Source: Nostoc sp. C052
GTDB lineage: Bacteria > Cyanobacteriota > Cyanobacteriia > Cyanobacteriales > Nostocaceae
Reading direction: 5' to 3'
Assembly: GCF_013393905.1 (NCBI RefSeq)
Contig: NZ_CP040278.1
Span: 159,443 to 223,442 of the forward strand
DNA length: 64,000 nucleotides
Positions 16,296-24,451 of this stretch are shown in pieces. Each line of letters starts with the position of its first letter. Within the stretch, counting starts at the first letter, position 1. The notes under the pieces were generated by a model, which did not search any database, was not told the DNA's origin, and saw nothing but the letters and a program-made list of their open reading frames with translations. Made by a program: the position numbers and the translations under genes.

Positions 16296-16493
16296 ATGAA
16301 AACAATGCAATCAGAAGAAAACAGTAATCAACAAGATGATCCCAAGCAAGCGGTAAATGATATTTCCAGTGATAGTTTTGGCACTATTACTGGAAATGTC
16401 CTTTGGGTCAATGACCCGCCTCCAGATGAAGAATTAGTTGAGACTTATGGGCAAATTGAATTTGTTGGTAATAAAGTTAGGATTGTTGAGTAG
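16296..16493 (+). CDS. Small acidic protein, 65 aa
   Basis: Begins MKTMQSEENSNQQDDPKQAV and continues with a Pro/Asp/Glu-rich tail (NDPPPDEELVETYGQIEFVG). Largely disordered at the N-terminus. It follows a structured leader, and its 3' end overlaps the start of the secreted protein at 16447 by about 47 bp. Function unknown. Confidence 0.5.
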   Translation: MKTMQSEENSNQQDDPKQAVNDISSDSFGTITGNVLWVNDPPPDEELVETYGQIEFVGNKVRIVE

Positions 16494-16818
16494 TTTGGGA
16501 GTATTGTTTAGTAACAGTTCTGCTGTCGCAGAAGACAAAAAGTTCATACCAAAACCCAATTATGCGACGGTTGTGGTGACGTGGCGCAGTAGCGCTTTTC
16601 CACTTCTCGAAGAAACTTTGGAAATTAGAACCGAAGGCGAGAAATTGTGTGATGAGGCTGCTGTGACTTATTCCAAAAAGAACCCCAAGAAGGGGTACCA
16701 ACTCCACCAAACGTTACAGTCACCCGATTTAAAAACTATCGGGCAGTTTGTAAGTGGGAGAATATTTGTGTCCAAGTTCGTATATGGATGCAATGGAGTT
16801 TTCATCAGAAATGATTAA
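16447..16818 (+). CDS. Putative secreted protein, 123 aa
   Basis: The N-terminus reads MGKLNLLVIKLGLLSSLGVL and continues to SSAVA, then EDKK: a basic start, a hydrophobic core and an A-x-A cleavage site, i.e. a signal peptide for export to the periplasm. The mature part of about 95 residues has two cysteines that could form a disulphide. An upstream TTG (16438) would add three residues. It overlaps the preceding gene in another frame. Function unknown. Confidence 0.55.
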   Translation: MGKLNLLVIKLGLLSSLGVLFSNSSAVAEDKKFIPKPNYATVVVTWRSSAFPLLEETLEIRTEGEKLCDEAAVTYSKKNPKKGYQLHQTLQSPDLKTIGQFVSGRIFVSKFVYGCNGVFIRND

Positions 16819-16836
16819 TCTAATTAGGAGAACAAA

Positions 16837-16887
16837 ATGAACAAAACCAATTGTCTAAACACATTAGTATTAGTAGGTATGGACTAA
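16837..16887 (+). CDS. 16-aa microframe with full start region
   Basis: MNKTNCLNTLVLVGMD after TAGGAGAACAAA, the recurrent start region of this window, then a stop and a terminator. It may be a leader/microprotein or the remnant of a deleted cassette gene. Confidence 0.35.
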   Translation: MNKTNCLNTLVLVGMD

Positions 16888-16908
16888 GGATTCCCTGAAT
16901 AATTAGCA

Positions 16909-16934
16909 ATAAGGCAGACGTAAGTCTGTCTTTT
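16909..16934 (+). terminator. Rho-independent terminator, duplicated module
   Basis: AAGGCAGACGTAAGTCTGTCTTTTTTT, preceded by TGAATAATTAGCAAT as at 16069. It closes the transcript that contains the secreted protein and the 16-aa frame. Confidence 0.7.
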
Positions 16935-16975
16935 TTTGTGGGTGAAGATTGAGAATACTTGTTTTTCACGGTTAG

Positions 16976-17010
16976 TTTTAATACTTGAAAATGTTAGAAT
17001 GTAAGTATCT
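16976..17010 (+). promoter_or_regulatory. Conserved promoter module, second copy
   Basis: TTTTAATAC followed by an A-rich spacer, TGTTAGAAT and GTAAGTATCT aligns with 11056-11090. It lies 23 bp before the 79-aa gene start. Confidence 0.6.
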
Positions 17011-17032
17011 CAAGCTTTTAATGGAGAGCAAA

Positions 17033-17272
17033 ATGGAAGAAATAATCGAACAATTAAATTCAATAGATTCAGCGATCGCCAATGCGCTGGAAGAACTATT
17101 ACAAGTTTCTCATCTAGAGCTTGCAAAGCTTTATGCCGAACACAATTGCAAGACTTTAGAAGAAGCAGCAGATTTTCTGCAAGAGTGCAAAGATTTAATT
17201 AATCAAAGGAAGGCTGTTTGTCAGCAATACATAGAAGCTGTCCGCAAACTTGATAATTCCAAAGCACCTTAG
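17033..17272 (+). CDS. Small helical protein, 79 aa
   Basis: Start after ATGGAGAGCAAA. Almost entirely helical by composition, with heptad-like Leu/Ile spacing (EEIIEQLNSIDSAIANALEE), suggesting a coiled coil. It is followed after three bases by a 50-aa frame that overlaps the next gene by ATGA, giving a three-gene operon 17033-17937. Function unknown. Confidence 0.6.
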   Translation: MEEIIEQLNSIDSAIANALEELLQVSHLELAKLYAEHNCKTLEEAADFLQECKDLINQRKAVCQQYIEAVRKLDNSKAP

Positions 17273-17275
17273 AAT

Positions 17276-17428
17276 ATGATAGAAAATCCATTACTTGAGC
17301 AAATTCAGGTTGGGGAGGTTTGGGATATTTATATAGTCCATAAATGTACCAGCACCATAGCTAACCAAATGCGATTGCTATTTCTATTTTTAGCGATCGC
17401 TCCATTATTCAAATTTGAAAAAAGATGA
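17276..17428 (+). CDS. Small protein bridging an operon, 50 aa
   Basis: MIENPLLEQIQVGEVWDIYI, ending with a hydrophobic helix (MRLLFLFLAIAPLFKF) and KR. It starts three bases after the previous stop and its TGA overlaps the ATG of the next gene, so coupling is likely. It could be a small membrane protein. Too short for family assignment. Confidence 0.45.
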   Translation: MIENPLLEQIQVGEVWDIYIVHKCTSTIANQMRLLFLFLAIAPLFKFEKR

Positions 17429-17937
17429 GTTACGACGTTTATTTAAAAGACAAATTTGGAGAAACGCTAGAATTAGCACATCCTCTTCGAGAGGGTGGGG
17501 TCTACCCTTCAGAGGGTACAAAAGAAGCTGAACTAAACATTACTTCCAACTATCGCGAACTTTTCAGAAAACACTTGGATGCCGAATTAGGTATCCGTTG
17601 GCTTTCTGGCAAAAAAGCTAGCGAAACCCAAACGAGGCTCTCCCAAGCTGTTGAGCAGCTTGGAACTACTCAATTCAAAGGAAGCTATTGGATGCGTTGC
17701 ACCAAAGTTTTACAGCCAGCATCCTCATCATTAGGAAGACGGGTGGCATCTCTGACATCCCAACAATTAAACCATCCCAGCAACGCAGACATTCTGGCTC
17801 AAGCTCAAGAATTTCTGCTCGTTGAAGACGGTGGTGGTTATTGGGCAGCAACTCCAGGAAATGCAGGATATGCCTTAAATATTCTCCTGCAATGGACGGT
17901 TGAATACCCTGATGGTATTTGGTGCGTTCATAGTTAA
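17425..17937 (+). CDS. Conserved phage/plasmid-type hypothetical protein, 170 aa
   Basis: Begins MSYDVYLKDKFGETLELAHP, then GVYPSEGTKEAELNITSNYR and, near the end, GYALNILLQWTVEYPDGIWC. This layout (MSYDVYL start, N-x-T-x-NY middle, A-x-L-L-x-x-A-x-x-x-PDG-x-W end) is one I recognise from hypothetical proteins carried by phages and mobile elements, without a known function. Last gene of the 17033 operon. Confidence 0.65.
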   Translation: MSYDVYLKDKFGETLELAHPLREGGVYPSEGTKEAELNITSNYRELFRKHLDAELGIRWLSGKKASETQTRLSQAVEQLGTTQFKGSYWMRCTKVLQPASSSLGRRVASLTSQQLNHPSNADILAQAQEFLLVEDGGGYWAATPGNAGYALNILLQWTVEYPDGIWCVHS

Positions 17938-17946
17938 TATTTTTGA

Positions 17947-17973
17947 CCCTCAGTTTCAACTGAGGGCTTTTCT
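17947..17973 (+). terminator. Rho-independent terminator (copy A)
   Basis: CCCTCAGTTTCAACTGAGGG followed by CTTTTCT. An identical stem-loop occurs at 18505-18531 after the next gene. Confidence 0.75.
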
Positions 17974-18498
17974 ATGCTTAAAAATCAAATCGTGAATTTC
18001 GCCAAACAATGGCGCTATGTATTGATCTGTTTTGAGTATTCTCGAAAAGCAAAAAAACAGGTTTGGATTGCAAAAGTCCCTACGACTGCTTTAAGAACCA
18101 AAAATTACTCTGTTCGCACTGTTAAATTCATTGAAGGAGATAACTTCAATTTAGTCGTAGAGAAAACTAAACAATATTTTGCCCAGAGTAATATATTTTT
18201 CAAAATATTGATTCAACCTCGAATGCTAGGTACTGCTGTCGAACCAACTTCTGATTTGATGTATGCGCTGTTTGCATACACAGATGCCACAAATCTAGAC
18301 AACCAAATTATAGTTGTCAAACGCCAAGTAGAATTACCTCAGACTCAATTCGGACTTTGTTGGTACGAAAAAGATGGTTTGAAAATTCAATGGCACACAA
18401 CAAATCTCAATAATCAAATGCTCAACGCAATCTCTATATTTGCAGAAGAGATAACTTCTTGGGATGCAGCTTGTATAACTGTTTGGCATAGCGATTAA
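17974..18498 (+). CDS. Hypothetical protein, paralogue of 15720-16043
   Basis: 174 aa. The first 75 residues are basic (KQWRYVLICFEYSRKAKKQV) and unique; the last 100 match the 107-aa protein at 15720 (LGTAVEP, VVKRQVELPQTQFGLCW, IQWHTT, ISIFAEE). The start codon lies just after the terminator of the previous gene, so its promoter must be inside or before that gene, or transcription reads through. Flanked on both sides by identical terminators. Function unknown. Confidence 0.6.
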   Translation: MLKNQIVNFAKQWRYVLICFEYSRKAKKQVWIAKVPTTALRTKNYSVRTVKFIEGDNFNLVVEKTKQYFAQSNIFFKILIQPRMLGTAVEPTSDLMYALFAYTDATNLDNQIIVVKRQVELPQTQFGLCWYEKDGLKIQWHTTNLNNQMLNAISIFAEEITSWDAACITVWHSD

Positions 18499-18504
18499 CT
18501 TTTA

Positions 18505-18531
18505 CCCTCAGTTTCAACTGAGGGCTTTTTT
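18505..18531 (+). terminator. Rho-independent terminator (copy B)
   Basis: CCCTCAGTTTCAACTGAGGG followed by CTTTTTTATGC; the same stem and loop as at 17947-17973. Confidence 0.75.
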
Positions 18532-18578
18532 ATGCATTAATTTATCAGCACTAATTACAGTAAGTTCTTGTATGTTAG

Positions 18579-18584
18579 TATAAT
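18579..18584 (+). promoter_or_regulatory. Putative -10 box (TATAAT)
   Basis: TATAAT with TTCTTG about 16 bp upstream, 24 bp before the start of the 149-aa gene; downstream follows the GGAGAATGAAATG start region. Confidence 0.5.
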
Positions 18585-18607
18585 AATATACATTAGTGGA
18601 GAATGAA

Positions 18608-19057
18608 ATGCAAAGTATTAGCTGTTGGGCACAGATAGATAAACTCATGAAAGAAGGCGAAATTATTCGTTTTCAAGAAGATATTAACTTTATCTTAGAT
18701 GAAGAAGTTGATGGTTTTTATGACCGTAATTTATTTTTGTATATTAAAGGTAAATCCATTAAGTCCAATCATTGGACGCTAGATATGGAAACAAAAATTG
18801 CAACTTTTCGTTTTAAACAGGAGCTTGAATTAATCTGCGAAGTTCTTCAGTCAGCTAAACTTCTGAACTTAGTGAATCAACTTTTGAACCAGCAGGGTAA
18901 GGATACAACAATTTATGTAATCCATAAAATCAACGATCCGCTAGGTTTAAAGAACCGTATTAGAAAACAAAAAGCTTGGCTCAAGTCTGTAAACGCTACT
19001 TCTGTTTCTAATGAAGAAAAAGTAACATCAATGTTTCGCAAATCTAAAGCTGAATAA
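18608..19057 (+). CDS. Hypothetical protein, 149 aa
   Basis: Start after GTGGAGAATGAA. Soluble, mixed fold, basic C-terminus (RIRKQKAWLKS, then FRKSKAE). No domain recognised. It has its own promoter and terminator, so it is an independent cassette. Confidence 0.6.
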   Translation: MQSISCWAQIDKLMKEGEIIRFQEDINFILDEEVDGFYDRNLFLYIKGKSIKSNHWTLDMETKIATFRFKQELELICEVLQSAKLLNLVNQLLNQQGKDTTIYVIHKINDPLGLKNRIRKQKAWLKSVNATSVSNEEKVTSMFRKSKAE

Positions 19058-19081
19058 ATTTAGGTATTGAACAAATACTGT

Positions 19082-19112
19082 TAATAGCCCTCAACTAAAT
19101 TGAGGGCTATTT
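19082..19112 (+). terminator. Rho-independent terminator
   Basis: AATAGCCCTCAAC/TTGAGGGCTATT hairpin followed by a T run, 25 bp after the 149-aa gene. Confidence 0.75.
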
Positions 19113-19210
19113 TTATGCAAATTCTTACTATATCTTTTGCAATCAACTGTTAACTTTTACCACAAAATCTTGCTTTAGCTAATATCTTTTTACTTAGCTT
19201 TAGTTTATGA

Positions 19211-19216
19211 TTATAA
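19211..19216 (+). promoter_or_regulatory. Putative -10 box (TATAAT)
   Basis: GATTATAATATTG about 60 bp before the 241-aa gene; the leader ends in TTTGGAGTTTTACAATG. No riboswitch structure is apparent. Confidence 0.4.
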
Positions 19217-19277
19217 TATTGAACAAATCTAACTTCAAACCTCTATCAATAACAATTAAAGTTTTTGGAGTTTTACA

Positions 19278-20003
19278 ATGCAAATAAAATTAGGGCTTCG
19301 TAATAAGCCAGATCCAATCCACCTTTATGTTAGAAAAAAGGAAGATAATGGTAATGACTATTGTTGGTATTATTACGATGTGGAAAAACAGATTTCCACT
19401 CCAGAATACCAGCCTGCATTATGCGGGTATCTATCAAATTTACGAATAACTAACAAGGACTACAAAGGCAAAGATACGCCTAAACTCGACATTGTTATGG
19501 AGTGTGATGACACATATATAATTAGAACCGGGATTGAAACTTATTTCGCCAAGACCTTTTTATTGGCGATCGCCGAGGTTCAAGATTTCTCAAAGCCAAT
19601 AATTGTTTACGCTTCCCTTGGTAAGGAAAATGTCGTATTTTGCCGCATTTGTGATGCCGAGACAAAAACAAAAATTAAACCAGAGTGGAATCCAGAAGCA
19701 GACTGGGCAGCAATCATCGCTAATGTGCAATTTCAATTGAACCAGCCTCAGCCTCAGTCTACGTTTGAAGTTACAACTCCACCTACGCTATTGCCACCCA
19801 CTAGCTTTGATAATCAAGCGCGACGAGACGCCTTGATTGCCCAAAGTGACAAGTTGATCGAAGCTCTGGGCTGGACTAAGAGACGTGCCCAAGAGTATGT
19901 TATCCAGACTTATAAAAAGTCTTTGCGATCGGAACTCACCGATGCCGAGCTTATAGATTTTGTTGGGAAGTTGCAAAAAATGCCCTTGCCTGTGAAGCGG
20001 TAA
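19278..20003 (+). CDS. Hypothetical protein with C-terminal helical domain, 241 aa
   Basis: The first 155 residues are beta-rich (MQIKLGLRNKPDPIHLYVRK) with CRICD at about 118, followed by a Gln/Pro-rich linker (NQPQPQS ... PPTLLPPTS). The last 60 residues (KLIEALGWTKRRAQEYVIQT, LTDAELIDFVGKLQ) form a small helical domain of the type I recognise at the ends of cyanobacterial plasmid and phage proteins. This suggests a nucleic-acid-associated protein, but the evidence is thin. Confidence 0.55.
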   Translation: MQIKLGLRNKPDPIHLYVRKKEDNGNDYCWYYYDVEKQISTPEYQPALCGYLSNLRITNKDYKGKDTPKLDIVMECDDTYIIRTGIETYFAKTFLLAIAEVQDFSKPIIVYASLGKENVVFCRICDAETKTKIKPEWNPEADWAAIIANVQFQLNQPQPQSTFEVTTPPTLLPPTSFDNQARRDALIAQSDKLIEALGWTKRRAQEYVIQTYKKSLRSELTDAELIDFVGKLQKMPLPVKR

Positions 20004-20028
20004 AGTGACGATTTTAATGGAGAACAAA

Positions 20029-20034
20029 ATGTAA
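20029..20034 (+). other. Start-stop element with full ribosome-binding leader
   Basis: ATGGAGAACAAA is followed by ATGTAA: a start codon directly followed by a stop, 26 bp after the 241-aa gene and before a terminator. It is either a minimal regulatory start-stop element or the scar of a lost cassette gene. Confidence 0.5.
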
Positions 20035-20074
20035 ATAATCAAAGTATAATTGATATTGAACTAGTATTAAATTT

Positions 20075-20117
20075 AAAAGCCACCTGTAAGGTACATACCT
20101 CATAGGTGGCTTTTTTG
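20075..20117 (+). terminator. Rho-independent terminator
   Basis: AAAAGCCACCT pairs with AGGTGGCTTTTTT around a 19-base loop. It closes the plus-strand region; from here to 30.5 kb genes lie on the minus strand. Confidence 0.75.
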
Positions 20118-20134
20118 CTAAAAGTTTAGCTCGT

Positions 20135-20329
20135 CTAACGCCTGGGTTTCCTGTCTGGATGATCTACATAATAGTCTAAGTCAGGATGGCGAGAATCTTG
20201 AACTTTAGTCTTTACTTCAGCAAAATCAACATCAATCACATCTTCATCTTGAACTTGTATCGTACCCTTAGATGATGAGACAATTTGACCAGGTTGCTCC
20301 CAGTTTACATTTAATTCTTGTCTGCTCAT
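20135..20329 (-). CDS. Small acidic protein, 64 aa
   Basis: Begins MSRQELNVNWEQPGQIVSSS and ends DYYVDHPDRKPRR; probably largely disordered. No clear ribosome-binding site. It follows the minus-strand operon by a 113-bp gap. Function unknown. Confidence 0.45.
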   Translation of the reverse strand: MSRQELNVNWEQPGQIVSSSKGTIQVQDEDVIDVDFAEVKTKVQDSRHPDLDYYVDHPDRKPRR

Positions 20330-20442
20330 AACTATTTAATCTTTAAACAAATTAGTGCGATTGCTTATACTACTATTGTACTAAGCGATGGCTGCAATAT
20401 AGCCCGTATGGGAATAAACATTTAATCGTGCGTTGTTGTTAA

Positions 20443-20673
20443 CTAACCGCGATTCCCCATACGCGATCGCGCCATTTGTCTATGTTCTAACAGTTCTTTC
20501 AAAAGCTTATCTTTGCTATCTGGGTGTTCCCAATCTTCAATTAATCTTTCCAGAGCAACACTTACCAAATCTTGAATTGTTGGCGTTGCTTTCATGTATT
20601 CAGACTCCAGGGAAAAGCTAATTTCTCTGAGGGTATCGTAAGTATCATCGGATATTCTTACTTGTTGAGGCAT
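20443..20673 (-). CDS. Ribbon-helix-helix-like protein, 76 aa
   Basis: MPQQVRISDDTYDTLREISF, followed by PTIQDLVSVALERLIEDWEH, gives the beta-strand/helix/helix pattern of ribbon-helix-helix DNA-binding proteins (MetJ/Arc/CopG). It sits 17 bp after the 257-aa gene, at the end of the large minus-strand operon, and could act as its repressor or as an unpaired antitoxin. No toxin-like partner is adjacent. Confidence 0.6.
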   Translation of the reverse strand: MPQQVRISDDTYDTLREISFSLESEYMKATPTIQDLVSVALERLIEDWEHPDSKDKLLKELLEHRQMARSRMGNRG

Positions 20674-20690
20674 ATTTTTTGATTAATATT

Positions 20691-21464
20691 TTATTGAAAT
20701 CCAATGAGAGGATGTTCTGGTATCGATCGCTTCGTGACTAATGAAACGTAAGCTACTGGGAATTTTCTTTTCTCGCAATCGGCGTTAATGCACCAAACCA
20801 CAATTATGGAATTATCGTAATATCTATCCCTAGTCACTGTCCAACGCTGATTCTCAGACTCAAATACTAAACCAGCTTTTAATTCCGGGGCTAAAATCTT
20901 TTCTTTTGGTTCGCCATTTAACCAGTACCAACCGATTTGTTTCCCTAATACATTTACTGATATTGTTTCATTATCTTCCACCCCTTCTGGCGAGCCGAAT
21001 AGTGGGTCGCTCGGCAATATATCGGGCTTAGATTTAATAATATCAACTATATCTTGAGCGTCTTTGTGTAAAGTTTCTACAAAATAATTTGTGCCTAATT
21101 CTTGAGGTCGATAATTTCTGCTGTATACCTCAATCCCAAAATTCTCTATTAATTTTATCCGAAAACTACCAACAGGTAGATCGAATTCATTGATATCTAC
21201 AGGTGAGAGGTCTATCTCATTGCCATCGACTCCCTTACCCCAACCCTTTTGGTTCAGCTTGGGAACTTCGACATAATAAGGACAAATGTTACAAGGTCGG
21301 TTGTCTATTAACAAAACCTTAAGGTAGGCGTTCTTAAAACTAAATTTTTCTAATTCCGTAAAATATGGCTTGATTGCTTCAAAAGCCAGAGTCTCATTAA
21401 AACTCCCGTCATCATTAACGCGAATTCCATGTTGATGTAAAAACAAGTCTAATTTTGTACTCAT
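20691..21464 (-). CDS. Hypothetical protein, 257 aa
   Basis: Begins MSTKLDLFLHQHGIRVNDDG. Contains CNICPYYVEV at about residue 58 and C-x-x-x-C near the end (WCINADCEKRKFPV). No membrane segment. It is 59 bp downstream of the 152-aa gene, on the same strand as the ParM/kinase operon. No family recognised. Confidence 0.6.
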   Translation of the reverse strand: MSTKLDLFLHQHGIRVNDDGSFNETLAFEAIKPYFTELEKFSFKNAYLKVLLIDNRPCNICPYYVEVPKLNQKGWGKGVDGNEIDLSPVDINEFDLPVGSFRIKLIENFGIEVYSRNYRPQELGTNYFVETLHKDAQDIVDIIKSKPDILPSDPLFGSPEGVEDNETISVNVLGKQIGWYWLNGEPKEKILAPELKAGLVFESENQRWTVTRDRYYDNSIIVVWCINADCEKRKFPVAYVSLVTKRSIPEHPLIGFQ

Positions 21465-21523
21465 TGTTTAGATATTTAATTGAGTTAGATAACTAAGTAG
21501 GCTTTAGATAGCTATTATTAATC

Positions 21524-21982
21524 TTACCTACTCCCTGCCACAATCCAACTACCGCAATCATCATAAAAGACTAATTCTTGCCAATCTGATTTACCGTTGT
21601 TTTCGCAAAACCAAACCTTGTACTCATAACCAGTCTCTGCCTCTTTAAAACCTTCTTTGATTGCAGATACAACCTCTACTGAATCAGCATTGTTTGGCAA
21701 CATAAAGATGATTGTTTGAGTGCCATACATATATGGTTGCAAATATTGTTTTTTCTGATTAAGTGAAATTGTTATAGTCTTTTCAAGATTATTGTGCCAA
21801 AAAATAGCTTGAACTGTTTTCAAACTAGGACTTATAAAGAAATTGCACCGGGGAACAATCCCTTGACTTATAGCTGATAGCGAATTGATTGCTTTTTCAA
21901 TAATCGTCAAAACACCTATAATGTCTTCTTCCCATGCTGCTACTAAAAACAAACAGTCAGACGTATTTCGGGGTTTGTTCAT
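21524..21982 (-). CDS. Hypothetical protein, 152 aa
   Basis: Begins MNKPRNTSDCLFLVAAWEED. A soluble alpha/beta protein with an acidic tail segment (EAETGYEYKVWFCENNG). Starts five bases after the kinase stop codon, so it is part of the kinase transcript. Function unknown; it could be a kinase substrate by position only. Confidence 0.55.
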   Translation of the reverse strand: MNKPRNTSDCLFLVAAWEEDIIGVLTIIEKAINSLSAISQGIVPRCNFFISPSLKTVQAIFWHNNLEKTITISLNQKKQYLQPYMYGTQTIIFMLPNNADSVEVVSAIKEGFKEAETGYEYKVWFCENNGKSDWQELVFYDDCGSWIVAGSR

Positions 21983-21987
21983 GGCAT

Positions 21988-23025
21988 TTACTTTAATATA
22001 GAGTTGGAATTAGCTTTTTCATTCACGGGTCGGTTTGTCCGGTCTTGAGAAAACAACCCCGCTACTGTTAATAAAATGGAAAAAATTAACACAATAGAAA
22101 TTAGCGGATTGATTTCGTCTTTTTTTAATTCAGAATCTGGCAGTTTAATTGCCAGCGTTGTTTTTTGGTTTTTCTCATGTTGATGAATTGCTAAAATCAT
22201 CTCCTCGACACTGCCGTATCTAATCTTTAAATTGGGATGTGTCGCTGTCTGCAACACCTCTAGCATACTAGGAGAAATTCGACCGTACTGGCTCCAATCA
22301 ATAACTCCAGTTGCATCTCTTTCGAGTTCCAAAGGGTTTTTCCCAGTGAGTAGGAATATACCAGTCATCCCCAAGGAATATATATCGCTGGAGAATTGGG
22401 GCATTCCCTGTTGTTGTTCTGGAGGCATGTATCCAGGAGTTCCAAGAACAACTGTACCCAAGGCTAACCCACTGCTTCGCATCGTCTCTTTGATGGAGCC
22501 AAAGTCAATCAAAATTGGAATTAAATCGGGATAACGTAAAATAATATTTTCTGGCTTGATATCGCGATGAATAATTTCATTACTATGTAAATACTGCAAA
22601 GTCTGCAATAAATTTAACAAAATATTTTTAACTTGAATTTCGCTGGTAACTCCAATTGAGTTAATCAGCTTTTCTAATGTGTAGCCTTGGATGTACTCCT
22701 GAGCCAAGAAAAACTGTTTATTCTCAGAAAAATAGGCGTAAAGCTTGGGAACGCGATCGCACTCTCGCCCTATTTTCTCCAGAATTCGGGCTTCTGTAGC
22801 AAAGCTTTGATGAATGACGCGATCAATTTCCGCGTCTTGCGTGGTGGGACGCAACCTTTTGATGACGCATTTAGAATTGGACGGTAAGTAGGTATCTCTG
22901 GCCAGATACGTATCGCCAAACCCACCAGAACCCAAAGCGGAAATGATTTGGTAGCGGTTATTTAGTAGTAAGACCGAACTCTTTCGAGAACTCTGATCTA
23001 ACCCAATCCTGGCTTTTTCCTTCAT
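21988..23025 (-). CDS. Serine/threonine protein kinase with C-terminal membrane anchor
   Basis: 345 aa. Kinase domain about residues 24-285: glycine loop GSGGFGDTYLA, Lys in CVIKRL, HRDIKPENIIL catalytic loop, LIDFGSIKE metal-binding DFG, and GTPGYMPPEQ. A hydrophobic helix (ISIVLIFSILLTVAGLF, about 308-324) anchors it near the C-terminus, so the kinase faces the cytoplasm with almost no external domain. Hanks-type kinases phosphorylate proteins, often FHA partners; an FHA gene lies at 47893. It overlaps the helicase gene by 68 bp. Confidence 0.93.
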   Translation of the reverse strand: MKEKARIGLDQSSRKSSVLLLNNRYQIISALGSGGFGDTYLARDTYLPSNSKCVIKRLRPTTQDAEIDRVIHQSFATEARILEKIGRECDRVPKLYAYFSENKQFFLAQEYIQGYTLEKLINSIGVTSEIQVKNILLNLLQTLQYLHSNEIIHRDIKPENIILRYPDLIPILIDFGSIKETMRSSGLALGTVVLGTPGYMPPEQQQGMPQFSSDIYSLGMTGIFLLTGKNPLELERDATGVIDWSQYGRISPSMLEVLQTATHPNLKIRYGSVEEMILAIHQHEKNQKTTLAIKLPDSELKKDEINPLISIVLIFSILLTVAGLFSQDRTNRPVNEKANSNSILK

Positions 23026-24451
23026 TTACTGCAACCGATTGTAAGTACGTGAGAAATTTGCTTTCTTCTAAGACCGTAGCCTTGTTTCCAAAAATAGCAC
23101 CTCTTAAATATTGAGGTTCAATAATTTTACCATTGCTATTTCCTAATATCTGCGTCGTCGATACCAGCGATCCCCCTTCAAAATAAGCTTTTTTTCTGAG
23201 TGTCCGAGCAGAAAGTACCGCTGCCCTGTCTTTGGCTGGGATTTTCTGTAATAACTTTTCTTCCAAAGACAAAGGAGGCATCTCCTTTATCGGGAATCTA
23301 TACTTGCATTGGGGACATTGTTTTTCAAAAGCAGCAAGTACTGCATCGCAACTAGGACAAACCTTTTTGGGGAAGTTGCCCACCTGTTTAGAAAAAGATG
23401 TCTTCAAGCTGACATCAAGGATGTCTTGAATTGTGCCAAATCGATTGTCGCTAGACAATCCCACCATATCTAAAATGATGCAATCATCTATCCCTGGAAA
23501 CTGCCTCAAACCCCGACCTTTTTGTTGAAAATACTTGCTTGCTGAATCAGTATCTCGCATCAGGATAATGCAGGAAACTCTTTTCACGTTGAAACCTTCG
23601 GAAAGTGCATCGAACGAACTCAACCCGACAATTTCCCCTGCCTCCAACGAATTGTACATCGTTTGCCGATACGCTGGTTTCATGGTGCTATCGATCGCGG
23701 CAAACGGCATTCCCCTCTCATTAAATTGATGGGCTATTTCATGAGCTTGCTCGACATCTTGAGTAAAGCAAATTACTTGGCGATTTGCTGCTAGCCTTTG
23801 ATATTCGTTGATAGCGACAGCAATTGTATTTTGATGCTTGACGTTATATTGAATCTTTTTACTTAAACTGTAATAAATCGGCTTTTTCAAAAGCCCTAAC
23901 TCAATCATCTGCCAAGGCATCAAACCCTTGACCATCACATTGAATTTATCTCCAAGTTCTTCGTCGCGAGCTAACCTTTCCGGTGTCGCCGTCCAGCCAA
24001 TAATTACATTGTTGAGCTTATCAAAATACCCTTGGGAGATGGCGCAGTAAGCGGTCAGATGGCACTCATCTAAGTGAACAAAATCTGCCTCGAACCACTC
24101 CATGCCTCTAGCATTAATCGTTTGAGCCGAGGCAATTTGAATCGGTAAAGTTTTATTAAGGAGGCTGCTATACTCGCCAGCGTAAACACCAGATTCTAGT
24201 CCAGCTTGCTTGAATTCGTTGTAAGCTTGGAGAATTAAAGCGTCGCGATTTACGATGAACAAGTGCTTGCTTGCAGATAGATACTGGTTAATTAATTGGG
24301 CTAAAGTAAATGTTTTCCCACTGCCAGTCGGGGCGTAAACGAGAATTCTGTCCTCTTTTGCGGTTAAATGCTGACCAATTTCTTTGATAATATCTAGCTG
24401 GTCTTCTCGCAGTGTTAATTTTTCGGATAAGCAGTTACGATCTTGATGCAT
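22958..24451 (-). CDS. SF2 DNA/RNA helicase with zinc ribbon (SSL2/XPB-like)
   Basis: 497 aa. Walker A APTGSGKT (about residue 38), DECH box in VHLDECH, motif III GWTATPERL, and C-terminal motifs in SSFDALSEGFNVKRVS and QQKGRGLRQFPG. A zinc ribbon CPSCDAVLAAFEKQCPQCKYRF follows (about 363-385). This is the layout of phage- and plasmid-borne DEAD/DEAH helicases related to SSL2/XPB and type III restriction subunits. It probably unwinds or translocates on DNA. It overlaps the genes on both sides and has no adjacent methylase, so it is not obviously a restriction subunit. Confidence 0.88.
   Translation of the reverse strand: MHQDRNCLSEKLTLREDQLDIIKEIGQHLTAKEDRILVYAPTGSGKTFTLAQLINQYLSASKHLFIVNRDALILQAYNEFKQAGLESGVYAGEYSSLLNKTLPIQIASAQTINARGMEWFEADFVHLDECHLTAYCAISQGYFDKLNNVIIGWTATPERLARDEELGDKFNVMVKGLMPWQMIELGLLKKPIYYSLSKKIQYNVKHQNTIAVAINEYQRLAANRQVICFTQDVEQAHEIAHQFNERGMPFAAIDSTMKPAYRQTMYNSLEAGEIVGLSSFDALSEGFNVKRVSCIILMRDTDSASKYFQQKGRGLRQFPGIDDCIILDMVGLSSDNRFGTIQDILDVSLKTSFSKQVGNFPKKVCPSCDAVLAAFEKQCPQCKYRFPIKEMPPLSLEEKLLQKIPAKDRAAVLSARTLRKKAYFEGGSLVSTTQILGNSNGKIIEPQYLRGAIFGNKATVLEESKFLTYLQSVAVNEGKSQDWVRSEFSKEFGLTTK

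Noticed and set aside
20443..20673. RHH protein as part of a toxin-antitoxin pair
   Set aside because: No small toxin gene is next to it; the neighbours are a 257-aa unknown protein and a disordered 64-aa protein.
22958..24451. Helicase as a restriction-modification subunit
   Set aside because: No methylase or nuclease domain is adjacent, and the gene is embedded in the ParM operon.
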